Below are positions 34,688-44,641 of a DNA stretch of 64,000 bases, one piece after another. The stretch is from contig NZ_JOOA01000002.1 in the NCBI RefSeq assembly GCF_000712055.1, positions 2,232,001-2,296,000 on the forward strand, given 5' to 3'. The notes beneath the pieces were generated by a model that had not been told where the DNA came from, did no database searches, and saw nothing but the letters and a program-made list of their open reading frames with translations. Position 1 is the stretch's first letter, and each line of letters begins with the position of its first letter. Position numbers and translations under genes: made by a program. Source of the DNA: Ruminococcus sp. HUN007 (GTDB lineage: Bacteria; Bacillota; Clostridia; Oscillospirales; Ruminococcaceae).

Positions 34688-36442
34688 ATGAAAAAAACAA
34701 AAAGAATACTTTCACTTCTCCTGTCCGCAGCAGCCGGACTTTCGTTTGCCGGGGCACCGTACGGTCAGCCGGTATCTGCAGCGGACGTTTATACAGGGTA
34801 CGATACGGCTCGTATCGACAGTCTTGTAAGTGAATTTGAAAAGATTCTTGAAAAGGAAAAAATAACTCCTGAAATGCCTGAATGCTATGACCGTATAATA
34901 CATGAGGCGGATTACGCCTACTATCAGCTTGTTCTGTCCAAGGTGCAGTATTCAGAGGAACAGACCAGCGAAAATTTCAGTGAATACAGTGCAATGTCAG
35001 CAACATGCCGTTATGTGACCGGCAGGATAGCTGATGTGATGAGAAAGGCACTTGTCTCACCGCACGCGGAATACGTGATCACTTTAATGAATGAAGGGTA
35101 TATCAGCGCAAATACCGATTTTAAAGTAAGAAAAGCCGAGGAAGACGATGAGATCCTTGACAAGAGAAATGCGCTTGTGCAGAAATACATCGAAACACTT
35201 TCCGGAACAGCGTCGGAGCGGGAAAAGGAACTTGCCTGTGCAGAGATATATCTTGATCTTGTAAAACATTACAACAGTCTCATCGTTACCGAAGGCTGCA
35301 GCTATATCGACTATGCGTATCAGCTGTACTACAGGGACTATTCACCGAAGGATATAGCAGTGCTCAATGATACAGCGGCAAACTGCCTCGGAGATGCCTA
35401 CAGGAAACTTGTTGAACATGCGTCGCAGTCATACCGTAAAGATGCTGCCGAACAGGTCTTTGACGACAACTTCGATATAGTATCACAGTTTGCAAACCGG
35501 GTATCCGATGATCTGCGTGAATCTGCCGAGATGGTCACAGAACGCGATCTTTACAGAACAGGAACTCTGACGAACAGTGAAGCGGTTTCATATACCACCA
35601 AGCTCAATTACATCAGATCGGCTGTGATATATCAGTGTGTCAGGGGCGATACCAAGGATCTTGCTGTGACTACCCATGAATTCGGACATTTCAATGCGCT
35701 CAGACAGGATGAAACACCGTACCTGTATATACACGGCAGCAATCTGGATATTGCTGAGGTGCAGTCGCAGGGTCTTGAGGTACTGTATACGGATTTCTAC
35801 GACTCCATATACGGCCTGAATGACGAATATTTCCGCATGAACGAGGCTGCTTCAATGCTTGTTGCAGTAGCGGGAGGATTTCAGGGCAATGAGTTCGAGA
35901 ACTATGTTTTTGAACATGCTGACAGTATGACTCCGCAGGATGTTATTGACAAGTACAATGAACTGGCTGCGAAGTATCAGCTTTACAAAGTGCCGTTCTA
36001 TCAGGTCTCGCATTTTTTCCAGATGCCGGGATATTATATAAGCTATGCTGTTTCAGCTCTTGCTGCTCTTGATCTCTGGAATGTAATGTACAGCGACTTT
36101 GACAAGGCAGCCGATATGTACACAAAAATCTCTCATGTTTCTATTTACGACGGGACCGGTTTCTCGAATGCGCTTGCTGAATCAGGATTTGACAATGTCC
36201 TGACAGAGGAATTCATGACCGGAAATCTGAATGATCTTGTTGACCGTCTTACCGACGGACTCGTTTACGGTGATGCTGACCGGAACGGAACGGTAGGTAC
36301 AGCAGATCTTCTCTATCTCGTGGCAAGGATAATATCCGCGTCGCCGTGCAGCGAAGATGACCTTAAGAGCTGCGACCTGAGCGGCGACGGCACCGTGAAT
36401 GCAAAAGATCTTCTGAAACTGAAGCGGATCATTGCATCGTAA
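34688..36442 (+). CDS. Secreted M3-type oligopeptidase with C-terminal dockerin
   Basis: The 584-residue protein has a signal peptide (about 1-32, ending VSAAD). The peptidase core holds the zinc motif HEFGH (about 330) and, 26 residues on, EVQSQGLE, matching the third ligand region of family M3. The last 65 residues form a dockerin with two Ca loops (DADRNGTVGTADLL and DLSGDGTVNAKDLL). Most M3 enzymes are cytosolic, so an exported, dockerin-bearing form is notable and would place a peptidase on the cellulosome. It has GGGG before the ATG and stands alone. Confidence 0.9.
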   Translation: MKKTKRILSLLLSAAAGLSFAGAPYGQPVSAADVYTGYDTARIDSLVSEFEKILEKEKITPEMPECYDRIIHEADYAYYQLVLSKVQYSEEQTSENFSEYSAMSATCRYVTGRIADVMRKALVSPHAEYVITLMNEGYISANTDFKVRKAEEDDEILDKRNALVQKYIETLSGTASEREKELACAEIYLDLVKHYNSLIVTEGCSYIDYAYQLYYRDYSPKDIAVLNDTAANCLGDAYRKLVEHASQSYRKDAAEQVFDDNFDIVSQFANRVSDDLRESAEMVTERDLYRTGTLTNSEAVSYTTKLNYIRSAVIYQCVRGDTKDLAVTTHEFGHFNALRQDETPYLYIHGSNLDIAEVQSQGLEVLYTDFYDSIYGLNDEYFRMNEAASMLVAVAGGFQGNEFENYVFEHADSMTPQDVIDKYNELAAKYQLYKVPFYQVSHFFQMPGYYISYAVSALAALDLWNVMYSDFDKAADMYTKISHVSIYDGTGFSNALAESGFDNVLTEEFMTGNLNDLVDRLTDGLVYGDADRNGTVGTADLLYLVARIISASPCSEDDLKSCDLSGDGTVNAKDLLKLKRIIAS

Positions 36443-36541
36443 GGTTTTCAACATGTTTTTTAACTTTTCAACAATACAGCATGTGGACAAATGTGAAAAA
36501 CGTAAGTTTGCCGTCACTTAGAAAAATTACGGCCTGAAACC

Positions 36542-36570
36542 TTGATTATTCCGTGCGGATATGCTACAAT
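36542..36570 (+). promoter_or_regulatory. Promoter of purB
   Basis: TTGATT, 17 bp and TACAAT, about 50 bp before the start codon. Confidence 0.7.
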
Positions 36571-36622
36571 TAAAATACTAGTGTAAAAATAAATCTTTTG
36601 AAAGCATAAAGGAGTTTTTCTG

Positions 36623-38053
36623 ATGACCAACAGTTATGAAAGTCCGTTCTGCACACGTTATGCAAGTAAGGAAATGCAGTTCGTTTTTTCCGCAGACAAG
36701 AAATTCACTACCTGGAGAAAGCTCTGGGTCGCTCTTGCAAGAGCTGAAATGAAACTTGGTCTTCCTGTCACTGAAAAGCAGGTTGCGGAACTTGAGGCAA
36801 ATATCGATAACATTGACTATGCGGCAGCAAAGGAACGTGAAAAGGTATGCCGCCACGATGTAATGTCACACGTTTATGCTTACGGTCTTGTATGTCCGGA
36901 AGCCAAGGGCATCATCCATCTCGGTGCTACTTCATGCTATGTAGGTGACAACACAGACGTTATCATCATGCGTGATGCTCTTGAAATAGTTCACAGAAAG
37001 CTTGTTACAGTAATTTCACAGCTTTCAAAGTTTGCTGATCAGTACAAGGATATGCCTGCTCTCGCATATACACATCTTCAGCCGGCACAGCTTACAACAG
37101 TAGGCAAGCGCGCAACTCTCTGGATCAATGAATTCCTCATGGATCTCGAAGAGATCGAATACAGAATAAAGAACTTAAAGCTTCTGGGCTCAAAGGGCAC
37201 AACAGGTACCCAGGCTTCTTTCGTTGAACTTTTTGAAGGCGACAGTGAAAAAATCAAGAAGCTCGAGGCTATGATCGCTGAAGAAATGGGATTTGACGGC
37301 GTCGTTCCTGTTTCAGGTCAGACCTATTCAAGAAAGGTAGACTCACAGATAATCGCAACACTCAGCGGCCTTGCACAGTCTGCAAGCAAGTTCTCAAACG
37401 ACATGCGTATCCTCCAGAGCTTTAAGGAAATGGAGGAACCGTTCGAAAAGGGACAGATCGGCTCGTCAGCTATGGCTTACAAGAGAAATCCTATGCGCTG
37501 CGAAAGAATAACTTCTCTTGCACGTTACCTTATAATAGACAGCTTAAACCCTGCATTCACAGCAGGTACACAGTGGTTCGAAAGAACACTCGATGACAGT
37601 GCAAACAAGAGAATTTCCGTTGCTGAAGGTTTCCTGGCAGCAGATGCTATCCTCAACATCCTCATCAACGTAACAAGTTCACTCGTTGTTTACCCTAAGA
37701 TCATCCGCCGCAGAATTATGGCTGAACTTCCGTTCATGGCTACAGAAAATATCATGATGAATGCCGTTAAGAAGGGCGGAGACAGACAGGCTCTCCACGA
37801 AAGAATACGTGAATATTCAATGGTTGCCGGAAAGCATGTCAAGGAAGAAGGCCTTGAGAACGACCTCTGTGACATGATCCTTAAGGATGAAATGTTCATG
37901 ATCACAAAGGAAGAACTTGACGCGATCCTTAAGCCTGAGAACTTCACAGGACGCAGTTCTGAACAGGTTACGGAATTTATCGAAACATGTGTAAAGCCTG
38001 TACTCGATGCACATTCAGATGAAACAGGCGAAACAGCAGAGATCAACGTCTGA
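36623..38053 (+). CDS. purB: Adenylosuccinate lyase
   Basis: The 476-residue enzyme acts twice in purine synthesis, releasing fumarate from SAICAR and from adenylosuccinate. The superfamily signature GSSAMAYKRNPMRCER (catalytic Ser loop) is present, together with HDVMSHV and LGATSCYVGDN with active-site His/Thr. It is monocistronic in this window. Confidence 0.95.
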   Translation: MTNSYESPFCTRYASKEMQFVFSADKKFTTWRKLWVALARAEMKLGLPVTEKQVAELEANIDNIDYAAAKEREKVCRHDVMSHVYAYGLVCPEAKGIIHLGATSCYVGDNTDVIIMRDALEIVHRKLVTVISQLSKFADQYKDMPALAYTHLQPAQLTTVGKRATLWINEFLMDLEEIEYRIKNLKLLGSKGTTGTQASFVELFEGDSEKIKKLEAMIAEEMGFDGVVPVSGQTYSRKVDSQIIATLSGLAQSASKFSNDMRILQSFKEMEEPFEKGQIGSSAMAYKRNPMRCERITSLARYLIIDSLNPAFTAGTQWFERTLDDSANKRISVAEGFLAADAILNILINVTSSLVVYPKIIRRRIMAELPFMATENIMMNAVKKGGDRQALHERIREYSMVAGKHVKEEGLENDLCDMILKDEMFMITKEELDAILKPENFTGRSSEQVTEFIETCVKPVLDAHSDETGETAEINV

Positions 38054-38131
38054 TTTTTGCCTGACAGTACAGACAGGTCACACGCGCTTGCGTCGGTGAT
38101 CTTTAAATAATAAAAAAACGGAGGAAAAAAA

Positions 38132-39541
38132 GTGAAGAATATTAAAAAACCCGTTTTCTTTATTGTATTCCTGCTTATCATCGGATTTTCCTACACCGCT
38201 ATCTTCGGTTTCAAATACCAGTACGGTGATATTGCAAAAACGTACATTAAAGATGTTTCGGGCATAAGACTCGGTATAGACATTCAGGGTGGTGTCGACG
38301 TAACTTTCACACCGGCTGACGGCTATGATGCCACAGAAGAACAGCTCGATTCCGTAAAGGAAGTAATGAAAGTCCGTCTTGCCTCACTCGGTATATCAGA
38401 CAGCAACGTTTACGTTGACAACTCAAATGACCGTATAATAGTTCGTTTCCCATGGCAGTCATCCGAAACAGACTTCGATCCTGAAGCTGCTGTTAAGGAA
38501 CTCGGCGGTACTGCAATGCTCACATTCCGTGAAGGAACAGATTCAACTACTGATGAAAACGGCGAGACCGTTCCGTCAGGTACACTCATCCTTAACGGTG
38601 ATGACGTTGAAAGTGCAACAGCCATGTATCAGAAGAAAGAAGACGGCAACTACGAATACGTCGTTTCACTCAAGCTCGGTTCTGAAGGCGCTAAAAAGTT
38701 CTCTGACGCTACAGGCAGACTTTATCAGGACAAGGGCCAGATCTCAATCTGGATGGATAACAGCCTTATTTCTGCACCTGCTGTTCAGGCACACATCACA
38801 ACAGGTGAAGCCATCATTTCAGGAAGCTTCGAGACATTTGAAGACGCCAAGGCTCTTGCAGACAAGATCAACTCAGGTGCTCTTCCGTTCTCACTTACAA
38901 CATCAAGCTTCTCAACTATCTCACCTACACTCGGTTCAGGTGCTCTTAAGGCAATGATCCTCGGCGGTCTCATCGCTTTCGGCTTCATTGCTCTCTACAT
39001 GATCATCCTCTACAGACTTCCGGGTTTTGTTGCCGTTATCGGTCTTATCGGTCAGGTAACATTCACTCTGGCAGCTATTTCAGGTTACTTCAGCTTCATG
39101 AACAGCTCAACACTTACTATCCCTGGTATTGCAGGTATCATCCTTTCCATCGGTATGGGCGTTGACGCTAACATCATCACAGCTGAACGTATAAAGGAAG
39201 AACTCCGCAGCGGCAAAAGACTCAATACTGCTCTTGAATCAGGTTACAAGAGAGCTTTCTCCGCTATCTTCGACGGAAACCTCACACTCATCCTTATCGC
39301 GATTATCCTCATGGGTGCTTTCGGTGTTCCGGACAGCCTCTTTGCAAAAATGCTCAGCTTCATATTCAGATGGTTCGGTACAACTACTGAAGGTACCATC
39401 TATTCATTCGGCTTCACTCTTACTGTCGGTGCTATCCTTAACTTCGTTATGGGTGTATGGGCTTCAAGACTCATGCTCGGCTCACTTTCAAAGTTCAGCA
39501 TCTTCAAGAACAGAAAGCTTTACGGAGGTCCTGAAAAATGA
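38132..39541 (+). CDS. secD: Protein translocase subunit SecD
   Basis: The 469-residue membrane protein uses the proton gradient to help secretion through SecYEG. TM1 lies at about 8-27, a large external region follows, then five membrane segments from about 270 with TIPGIAGIILSIGMGVDANI. It starts at GTG after CGGAGGA. Its end overlaps secF by 4 bp. Confidence 0.95.
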   Translation: MKNIKKPVFFIVFLLIIGFSYTAIFGFKYQYGDIAKTYIKDVSGIRLGIDIQGGVDVTFTPADGYDATEEQLDSVKEVMKVRLASLGISDSNVYVDNSNDRIIVRFPWQSSETDFDPEAAVKELGGTAMLTFREGTDSTTDENGETVPSGTLILNGDDVESATAMYQKKEDGNYEYVVSLKLGSEGAKKFSDATGRLYQDKGQISIWMDNSLISAPAVQAHITTGEAIISGSFETFEDAKALADKINSGALPFSLTTSSFSTISPTLGSGALKAMILGGLIAFGFIALYMIILYRLPGFVAVIGLIGQVTFTLAAISGYFSFMNSSTLTIPGIAGIILSIGMGVDANIITAERIKEELRSGKRLNTALESGYKRAFSAIFDGNLTLILIAIILMGAFGVPDSLFAKMLSFIFRWFGTTTEGTIYSFGFTLTVGAILNFVMGVWASRLMLGSLSKFSIFKNRKLYGGPEK

Positions 39542-40494
39542 GTAAGACACAAAAATCACCTAATGCCGGAACAGGTGCAGATATCAAACGCCTTAATTTT
39601 ACCGGACACAGAAAGATATTCTACGCTATCTCACTCGTGCTCATCGCGATAGCCGTTGTGGTTACATTCCTCGGCGTTGACGTTGCCATCGAGTTCAAGG
39701 GCGGTACAATGATCACATACTCATTTGCAGGCGAAATTAATGATGCAGATGCAGAAAAGAAGGTCGAGGAACTCACCGGTGCGAACGTAACTGTTCAGCA
39801 GGGTGAAATGTTCCAGAGCGACAGAAAGAAGCTTTCAATCTCATTCGTTTCAAATGAAGGTTTTACTGCTGAAAAGCAGACAGCACTTACTTCTTCTCTT
39901 CAGGAAGCATACAAGGACAACGACCTTCAGATCCTTGACTCAACAGACGTTGCAGCTTCATCAGGACGCAACTTTTTCATCAAGTGTATCGTAGCCGTTA
40001 TCTTCTCAGCTATAGTTCTCATCATCTACATCTCACTCCGATTCAAGAGAATGAGCGGATGGTCATCAGGTATATGTGCAGTTCTTGCACTTCTTCACGA
40101 TATTATCGCTACATACGCTGCTTTCGTTCTCATGGGATTCCAGATCAACTCAAACTTCATCGCCGTTGTTCTTACCATCCTCGGCAGCTCCATCAACGAT
40201 ACAATCGTTGTTTACGACAGAATCAGAGAAAACAGAAAGCTCATGCCGTCAGTAGAGATCCACGATCTTGTTAATATAAGCACAACACAGTCAATGACAC
40301 GTTCATTCAGAACAACGATCACAACAGTTGCTACAATGATTATCATTTCGATCGTTGCTTACATGCGCGGCGTAACATCGATCCTCAGCTTCTCCATCCC
40401 GATAAGCGTAGGTATGATCGTTGGTACCTATTCATCCCTCTGCCTCGCGCCAAGCCTCTGGGTTTCAATGCAGAAGGCAAAGAAGAGTGCATAA
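39538..40494 (+). CDS. secF: Protein translocase subunit SecF
   Basis: The 318-residue partner of SecD starts in an ATGA overlap with its stop. TM1 is at about 32-50, then a small external domain, then five segments; the SecF block LTILGSSINDTIVVYDRIRE is intact. Confidence 0.95.
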   Translation: MSKTQKSPNAGTGADIKRLNFTGHRKIFYAISLVLIAIAVVVTFLGVDVAIEFKGGTMITYSFAGEINDADAEKKVEELTGANVTVQQGEMFQSDRKKLSISFVSNEGFTAEKQTALTSSLQEAYKDNDLQILDSTDVAASSGRNFFIKCIVAVIFSAIVLIIYISLRFKRMSGWSSGICAVLALLHDIIATYAAFVLMGFQINSNFIAVVLTILGSSINDTIVVYDRIRENRKLMPSVEIHDLVNISTTQSMTRSFRTTITTVATMIIISIVAYMRGVTSILSFSIPISVGMIVGTYSSLCLAPSLWVSMQKAKKSA

Positions 40495-40515
40495 GATTTT
40501 TATTAAGTATAACAC

Positions 40516-40547
40516 AAAAAAGGCAGGCCGAACGGCCTGCCTTTTTT
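40516..40547 (+). terminator. Intrinsic terminator after secDF
   Basis: AAGGCAGGCCG pairs with CGGCCTGCCTT across a 2-nt loop, followed by TTTTG. Confidence 0.93.
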
Positions 40548-40577
40548 GATAATGCGCCGCCGGCGCACGTTTTTATT

Positions 40578-41132
40578 TCATATCAGCTCTGTAAGCGTTT
40601 TTACGAAGCTCTGCATGATCGAGAGATCAGTTAATGCATCACCGGTTTCAAGCGAATGGTTTGCATTTTCGTAGGTGTAGAGCTTATAGTCGTTTCCGAG
40701 AGTTTTCATGTATTCGTTTGTGACTGATGAGTCGAGCCACGGATCTGCAAGGCCGTGGAATATGGCACCTTTGCATCCGCCGAGAAGTTTCAGGGTGTCC
40801 TCTACCGGTGTCATGGATATGTGGTAAACATCATTCAGTTTATGAGCGGATGTGTATTCGGCGGCGAGAACGGAACCGAGACTTTTGCCGGCGAAAACGA
40901 CTTTTTCATATCCCGAAAAATCTGTTCCTTCAAGCTCTGCCCACACCTGATCGTGTGCCATTCCGTATGCACGGCTCATTGATTCTCTGTCGCCGCGTGT
41001 AACGTGCGGAAGATCTGTGTATCTGACCTCTTTTATCTCATATCCGGCTGCCTTCAGTACCTTTTTGGTGTAGTAAAACAGCGGTTTGTCCGAGTGGTAT
41101 CCTATTCCCGGGAACAGTACTGCAAGTTTCAT
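40578..41132 (-). CDS. Small alpha/beta-hydrolase-like protein
   Basis: The 184-residue protein has a nucleophile elbow GKSLG (about 85-89), an acid candidate in LADPWLDS and a His in NANHSLE, in the order of alpha/beta hydrolases. It lacks a lid domain and a signal peptide. Substrate unknown. It is convergent with secF and monocistronic. Confidence 0.8.
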   Translation of the reverse strand: MKLAVLFPGIGYHSDKPLFYYTKKVLKAAGYEIKEVRYTDLPHVTRGDRESMSRAYGMAHDQVWAELEGTDFSGYEKVVFAGKSLGSVLAAEYTSAHKLNDVYHISMTPVEDTLKLLGGCKGAIFHGLADPWLDSSVTNEYMKTLGNDYKLYTYENANHSLETGDALTDLSIMQSFVKTLTELI

Positions 41133-41234
41133 TCTGATTCATTCCTTTACTTTAATTTGTAATATATTATAGCACAGAATGGATATTACTACAAGCTAAA
41201 TAAGAAAATGGTCAGATAATTAGAGTGATTTATG

Positions 41235-41263
41235 TTGAAAAATATCATTTTTAATATTATAAT
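41235..41263 (+). promoter_or_regulatory. Promoter of the immunity-like gene
   Basis: TTGAAA, 17 bp and TATAAT in a very AT-rich stretch. Confidence 0.75.
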
Positions 41264-41349
41264 AAATACATTGAAGATGGTATTAAAGTGCTTTGATTTC
41301 ACGACAAATCATATATCTGTTAAGTAACTCATTGCGGGAGCATTATAAA

Positions 41350-41640
41350 GTGAATAAGAATATAATTATCAAACTCATAAATGATTTTATTTCTGCTGAA
41401 ATGTCTGATGAAAATATATTGAAATTTAGAAATGAGTATGACAATCTGATGGATAATAGCAGAGAATCATTATTTTTAGAGTTAGGTACTGATCAATACA
41501 ATATATTGGATGATATATATATGTTACTCGAGATGTATGAAGAAGACGATATGATCAGAAAGAACGATAAACATTGTATTAACAAAGAGACTTTATATTC
41601 ACATGTTTTAGATAAGTATCAGGAGTTTTGTGGATTTTAA
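41350..41640 (+). CDS. Colicin-immunity-like small protein, AT-rich
   Basis: The 96-residue acidic, helical protein (NKNIIIKLINDFISAEMSDENILKF, then FLELGTDQYNILDDIYMLLEMYEED) resembles bacterial self-protective colicin-type immunity proteins (PF09204 type); the match is from memory. The GTG at 41350 follows GCGGGAG; the frame extends upstream without a site. The base composition is far more AT-rich than its neighbours, and codons differ, which suggests transfer. No toxin gene lies next to it, so it may be an orphan that guards against a foreign toxin. Confidence 0.65.
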   Translation: MNKNIIIKLINDFISAEMSDENILKFRNEYDNLMDNSRESLFLELGTDQYNILDDIYMLLEMYEEDDMIRKNDKHCINKETLYSHVLDKYQEFCGF

Positions 41641-41660
41641 GGCGATTAGGGGAGATTACT

Positions 41661-42575
41661 ATGGATTATTTTATAGAAACAAACGAACTTACAAAAAACT
41701 ACAGGGGCAAAACCGCTGTGGATAAGGTTTCGCTTCATGTGAAAAAGGGCGAAATATACGGCCTTATCGGCAAAAACGGTGCCGGAAAGACCACGTGCAT
41801 GAAAATGCTGGCCGGACTTGTACGCCCTGACGGCGGTGATATAATCAAACACCCCGGCAAAGGCAGTATACTTAAAACGGGCTGCCTTATTGAAAATCCG
41901 GGTCTTTACTACGACATGACAGCAGCCGGGAACCTTAAGTGCAAGTGCCTGCTCGAAGGATGCTGGAGTAAGGAGTATGCCGATTCGCTGCTCCGGTTTG
42001 CCGACATTGCAGACACCGGAAAAAAGAAGGCCAGTCAGTTTTCACTCGGAATGAAGCAGAGACTCGGTATCGCCATGGCTCTGGCCGGAGACCCTGAGTT
42101 TCTCATACTCGACGAACCGATAAACGGACTCGATCCGCAGGGAATACTGCAGATGCGTAATCTTTTTACAAAGCTCCGTGACGAGAAAAAAGTGACTATC
42201 ATGATATCGAGCCACATATTAAGCGAGCTTGACAAGGTGGCCGATACGGTCGGTATAATCAATAACGGAAAGCTCATCAGAGAGGTGGACGAGGAGCTCC
42301 TCAGACTCGGTGCCTGTCTCGAAATAACCACACCGGATGCAGAAAAGGCAGCCGAAGCGTTAAGGAAATCCTTCAGCAATGAAATAAAGACGGCCGGTGA
42401 CCGGACAATACAGGTGTTCGGAGCGGAAACCGAGGACGAGGTCATCGCGATAAATAAATGCGTGGCTGAAAGCGCGGGACTTATCGGATCGAAACGAACC
42501 GGTTCCGATCTTGAATCGGTTTATATTGATATTATGGATGAAAACGGGGTGAAGACAGATGACGGGATTAATTAA
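41661..42575 (+). CDS. ABC transporter ATP-binding protein
   Basis: The 304-residue ATPase of the ABC-2 or bacitracin-exporter type has Walker A GKNGAGKTT (about 37-45), signature FSLGMKQRLG, Walker B LILDEPINGLDP and the H-loop SSHI. The ATG at 41661 follows GGGGAGA. It overlaps the permease gene by 17 bp. Export of a lantibiotic-like peptide or lipid is possible; substrate unknown. Confidence 0.9.
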   Translation: MDYFIETNELTKNYRGKTAVDKVSLHVKKGEIYGLIGKNGAGKTTCMKMLAGLVRPDGGDIIKHPGKGSILKTGCLIENPGLYYDMTAAGNLKCKCLLEGCWSKEYADSLLRFADIADTGKKKASQFSLGMKQRLGIAMALAGDPEFLILDEPINGLDPQGILQMRNLFTKLRDEKKVTIMISSHILSELDKVADTVGIINNGKLIREVDEELLRLGACLEITTPDAEKAAEALRKSFSNEIKTAGDRTIQVFGAETEDEVIAINKCVAESAGLIGSKRTGSDLESVYIDIMDENGVKTDDGIN

Positions 42576-43314
42576 AATGTATCTGTACAGGATGTCACGT
42601 TCGGTCGGACTTGTGATATCTCTGTTCCTTTGCTGCCTGTGCGTGTTCCTCCCCGCAATCGAGCAGAAGATACCGATACTCAGTATGTTTATTGAAAATA
42701 ATACGATTACAGTTTCATCTGCAGCACTGCACGTTCTCTCTCAGGGTTTGCCGTGTGCAGTCTGCGCGATATATCTTTCCGCATTGTTCTCGGCCGACCA
42801 TGCCAACGGATTTATCAAGAATATAATTCCGTCCGTTAGAAGAAAGAGCGCCATCTTCTTTGCACGTACAGCGGTCACATTACTGTTCTTTACGGTCATA
42901 TATCTGCTTGTATGTACTCTTTCATATCTCTTCTACGGAGTAATAAAAGGACGACCTGTCGGTCTTGACGCCGTTTATATTAAAATGTTTATCCTTGTTT
43001 ATTTTATGTCGGTGGCATTTCTTATGCTCATAAACACCATGACGATCTTTACAAGGGGAATGGTCATGTCAGTAATATTTGCCATCTCGTCCATGACAGG
43101 TTTCACGACAGTTCCGGTGGCAGTAGGCGAAGCGGTAGTCTTCATGTCTGATCCGAGACACGAAGCCGTCGCCTATACCTATCTCGTTTCATACATGATG
43201 AAGAGCATCCCGGATGAATTTAACACCGCCAGAGCACTCGGCATGAGCGCGGTGTACATCATCGTTTCTGTGGCAGCAAGCCTGTTTGTACTTAACATGA
43301 GGGATGAGAAATAA
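42559..43314 (+). CDS. ABC-2-type transporter permease
   Basis: The 251-residue protein has six predicted membrane segments (about 14-32, 55-75, 100-125, 138-160, 165-190, 225-245), the usual plan of an ABC-2 permease. It starts inside the ATPase gene and is surely its partner. Confidence 0.87.
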   Translation: MTGLIKMYLYRMSRSVGLVISLFLCCLCVFLPAIEQKIPILSMFIENNTITVSSAALHVLSQGLPCAVCAIYLSALFSADHANGFIKNIIPSVRRKSAIFFARTAVTLLFFTVIYLLVCTLSYLFYGVIKGRPVGLDAVYIKMFILVYFMSVAFLMLINTMTIFTRGMVMSVIFAISSMTGFTTVPVAVGEAVVFMSDPRHEAVAYTYLVSYMMKSIPDEFNTARALGMSAVYIIVSVAASLFVLNMRDEK

Positions 43315-43344
43315 AAAAACCGCCTTGTCATACAGGGCGGTTTT
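43315..43344 (+). terminator. Intrinsic terminator after the ABC transporter
   Basis: AAAACCGCC pairs with GGGCGGTTTT around a 10-nt loop. Confidence 0.85.
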
Positions 43345-43391
43345 ATGTTATAATTATATGAAAAGACAAAATAAAGGAGCCTGAATCATCA

Positions 43392-44198
43392 ATGACAGCT
43401 GGGTCATCAACTGCCTGCCTTTATCCGGAACTGCTTGAAGAAGCACTGGCTGAACTCGTGAACAACGGTATAAAAACTACCGAAATATTTGTAAATACGC
43501 ACTGTGAAGTCGCTCCGGAGTTTACTGAAATACTTGGAAGTATCCTTTCGCAGAGCGGGGCTGAATGCATTGCATATCATCCGTATACCTGTCCGATCGA
43601 ACCAATGATGTTCTTTTCCGGTTACAGCCGCCGTGTGAAGGATATGCTCGATTACCATAAATATTATTTCGAAGCTATGAACCGCCTTGGAGCACGCATC
43701 TTCGTTCTTCACGGAAATATGAACGTAGTTGCGGTAGATGAGGATTTCTATTTTGAGATCTTTTCCGAGCTTGCCGCTGCAGCAGCGCCTTACGGCATAA
43801 CCGTTGCACAGGAAAACGTAGCCCGGTGCCAGAGTCACAGCCTCGATTTTCTGAGAAATATGTCTGAAACGCTTGGCGACAGCGCGAAGTTCGTGCTCGA
43901 TATCAAGCAGGCAGTACGTTCACAGGAGGATCCGTTCGAGATAGTAAGGACTCTTGGAAATAAAATAATTCACGTTCACATGAGCGACAACGATTCTGCA
44001 TCCGACTGTCTTGCTCCCGGATCAGGCTCATTTGACATATACGGACTCCTGAAGGAGCTGTATCTCAGAGGATTTGACGGTGCGGTTATCACGGAACTTT
44101 ACAGAAAAAACTTCGGCAGTGTTTCCGATCTTGTTGAAAGCTGCCGTTACATAGAAAATATCATAAACCGAATAGAAAGCGAGATAATCAGACCATGA
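43392..44198 (+). CDS. Sugar phosphate isomerase/epimerase-like TIM-barrel protein
   Basis: The 268-residue protein resembles the xylose-isomerase-like TIM-barrel (AP endonuclease 2) superfamily. Metal ligands are likely in TVAQENV (Glu), FVLDIKQ (Asp), IIHVHMSD (His, Asp) and AVITELYR (Glu). The exact reaction is open: sugar isomerase, epimerase or endonuclease-IV-like. AAAGGAG lies 13 nt before the ATG, a rather long gap. Its stop overlaps nrdR. Confidence 0.83.
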   Translation: MTAGSSTACLYPELLEEALAELVNNGIKTTEIFVNTHCEVAPEFTEILGSILSQSGAECIAYHPYTCPIEPMMFFSGYSRRVKDMLDYHKYYFEAMNRLGARIFVLHGNMNVVAVDEDFYFEIFSELAAAAAPYGITVAQENVARCQSHSLDFLRNMSETLGDSAKFVLDIKQAVRSQEDPFEIVRTLGNKIIHVHMSDNDSASDCLAPGSGSFDIYGLLKELYLRGFDGAVITELYRKNFGSVSDLVESCRYIENIINRIESEIIRP

Positions 44199-44641
44199 AA
44201 TGCCCATACTGCGGATGCGCGGATACCAAAGTCCTCGACTCCCGTTCACTTGAAAAGAAAAAAAGAAGAAGACGTGAGTGCCCGAGCTGTTTAAAAAGGT
44301 TTACAACATATGAGATCCTCGACACACCGCTTCTTATGGTTAAAAAGAAGGACGGATCCTTCGAGCCGTTTGACAAGAACAAGCTTATCAAGGGCATCTA
44401 CAGCGCAATCAAGAAACGCCCGGTAAGCGTTGAAGATGTCACAAAGATCGTAAGCGACATAGAGACATCGTTTGCCAACGACATGAAGAATCAGATCACC
44501 ACGACCGAAATAGGCGACATCGTCCTCGAAAAGATGAAGGACCTTGACGCAATAGCCTACATCAGGTTTGCATCGGTTTACAAGGAGTTTACCGACAAGG
44601 AAAGTTTCATAAAGATAATTTCAGAACTTGATACGAAGTAA
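44195..44641 (+). CDS. nrdR: Transcriptional repressor NrdR
   Basis: The 148-residue repressor of ribonucleotide reductase genes starts with the zinc ribbon MKCPYCGCADTKVLDSRSLEKKKR..RRRECPSC, followed by an ATP-cone domain (LLMVKKKDGSFEPFDKNKL). It starts in an ATGA overlap with the preceding gene. No nrd genes lie in the window. Confidence 0.96.
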   Translation: MKCPYCGCADTKVLDSRSLEKKKRRRRECPSCLKRFTTYEILDTPLLMVKKKDGSFEPFDKNKLIKGIYSAIKKRPVSVEDVTKIVSDIETSFANDMKNQITTTEIGDIVLEKMKDLDAIAYIRFASVYKEFTDKESFIKIISELDTK

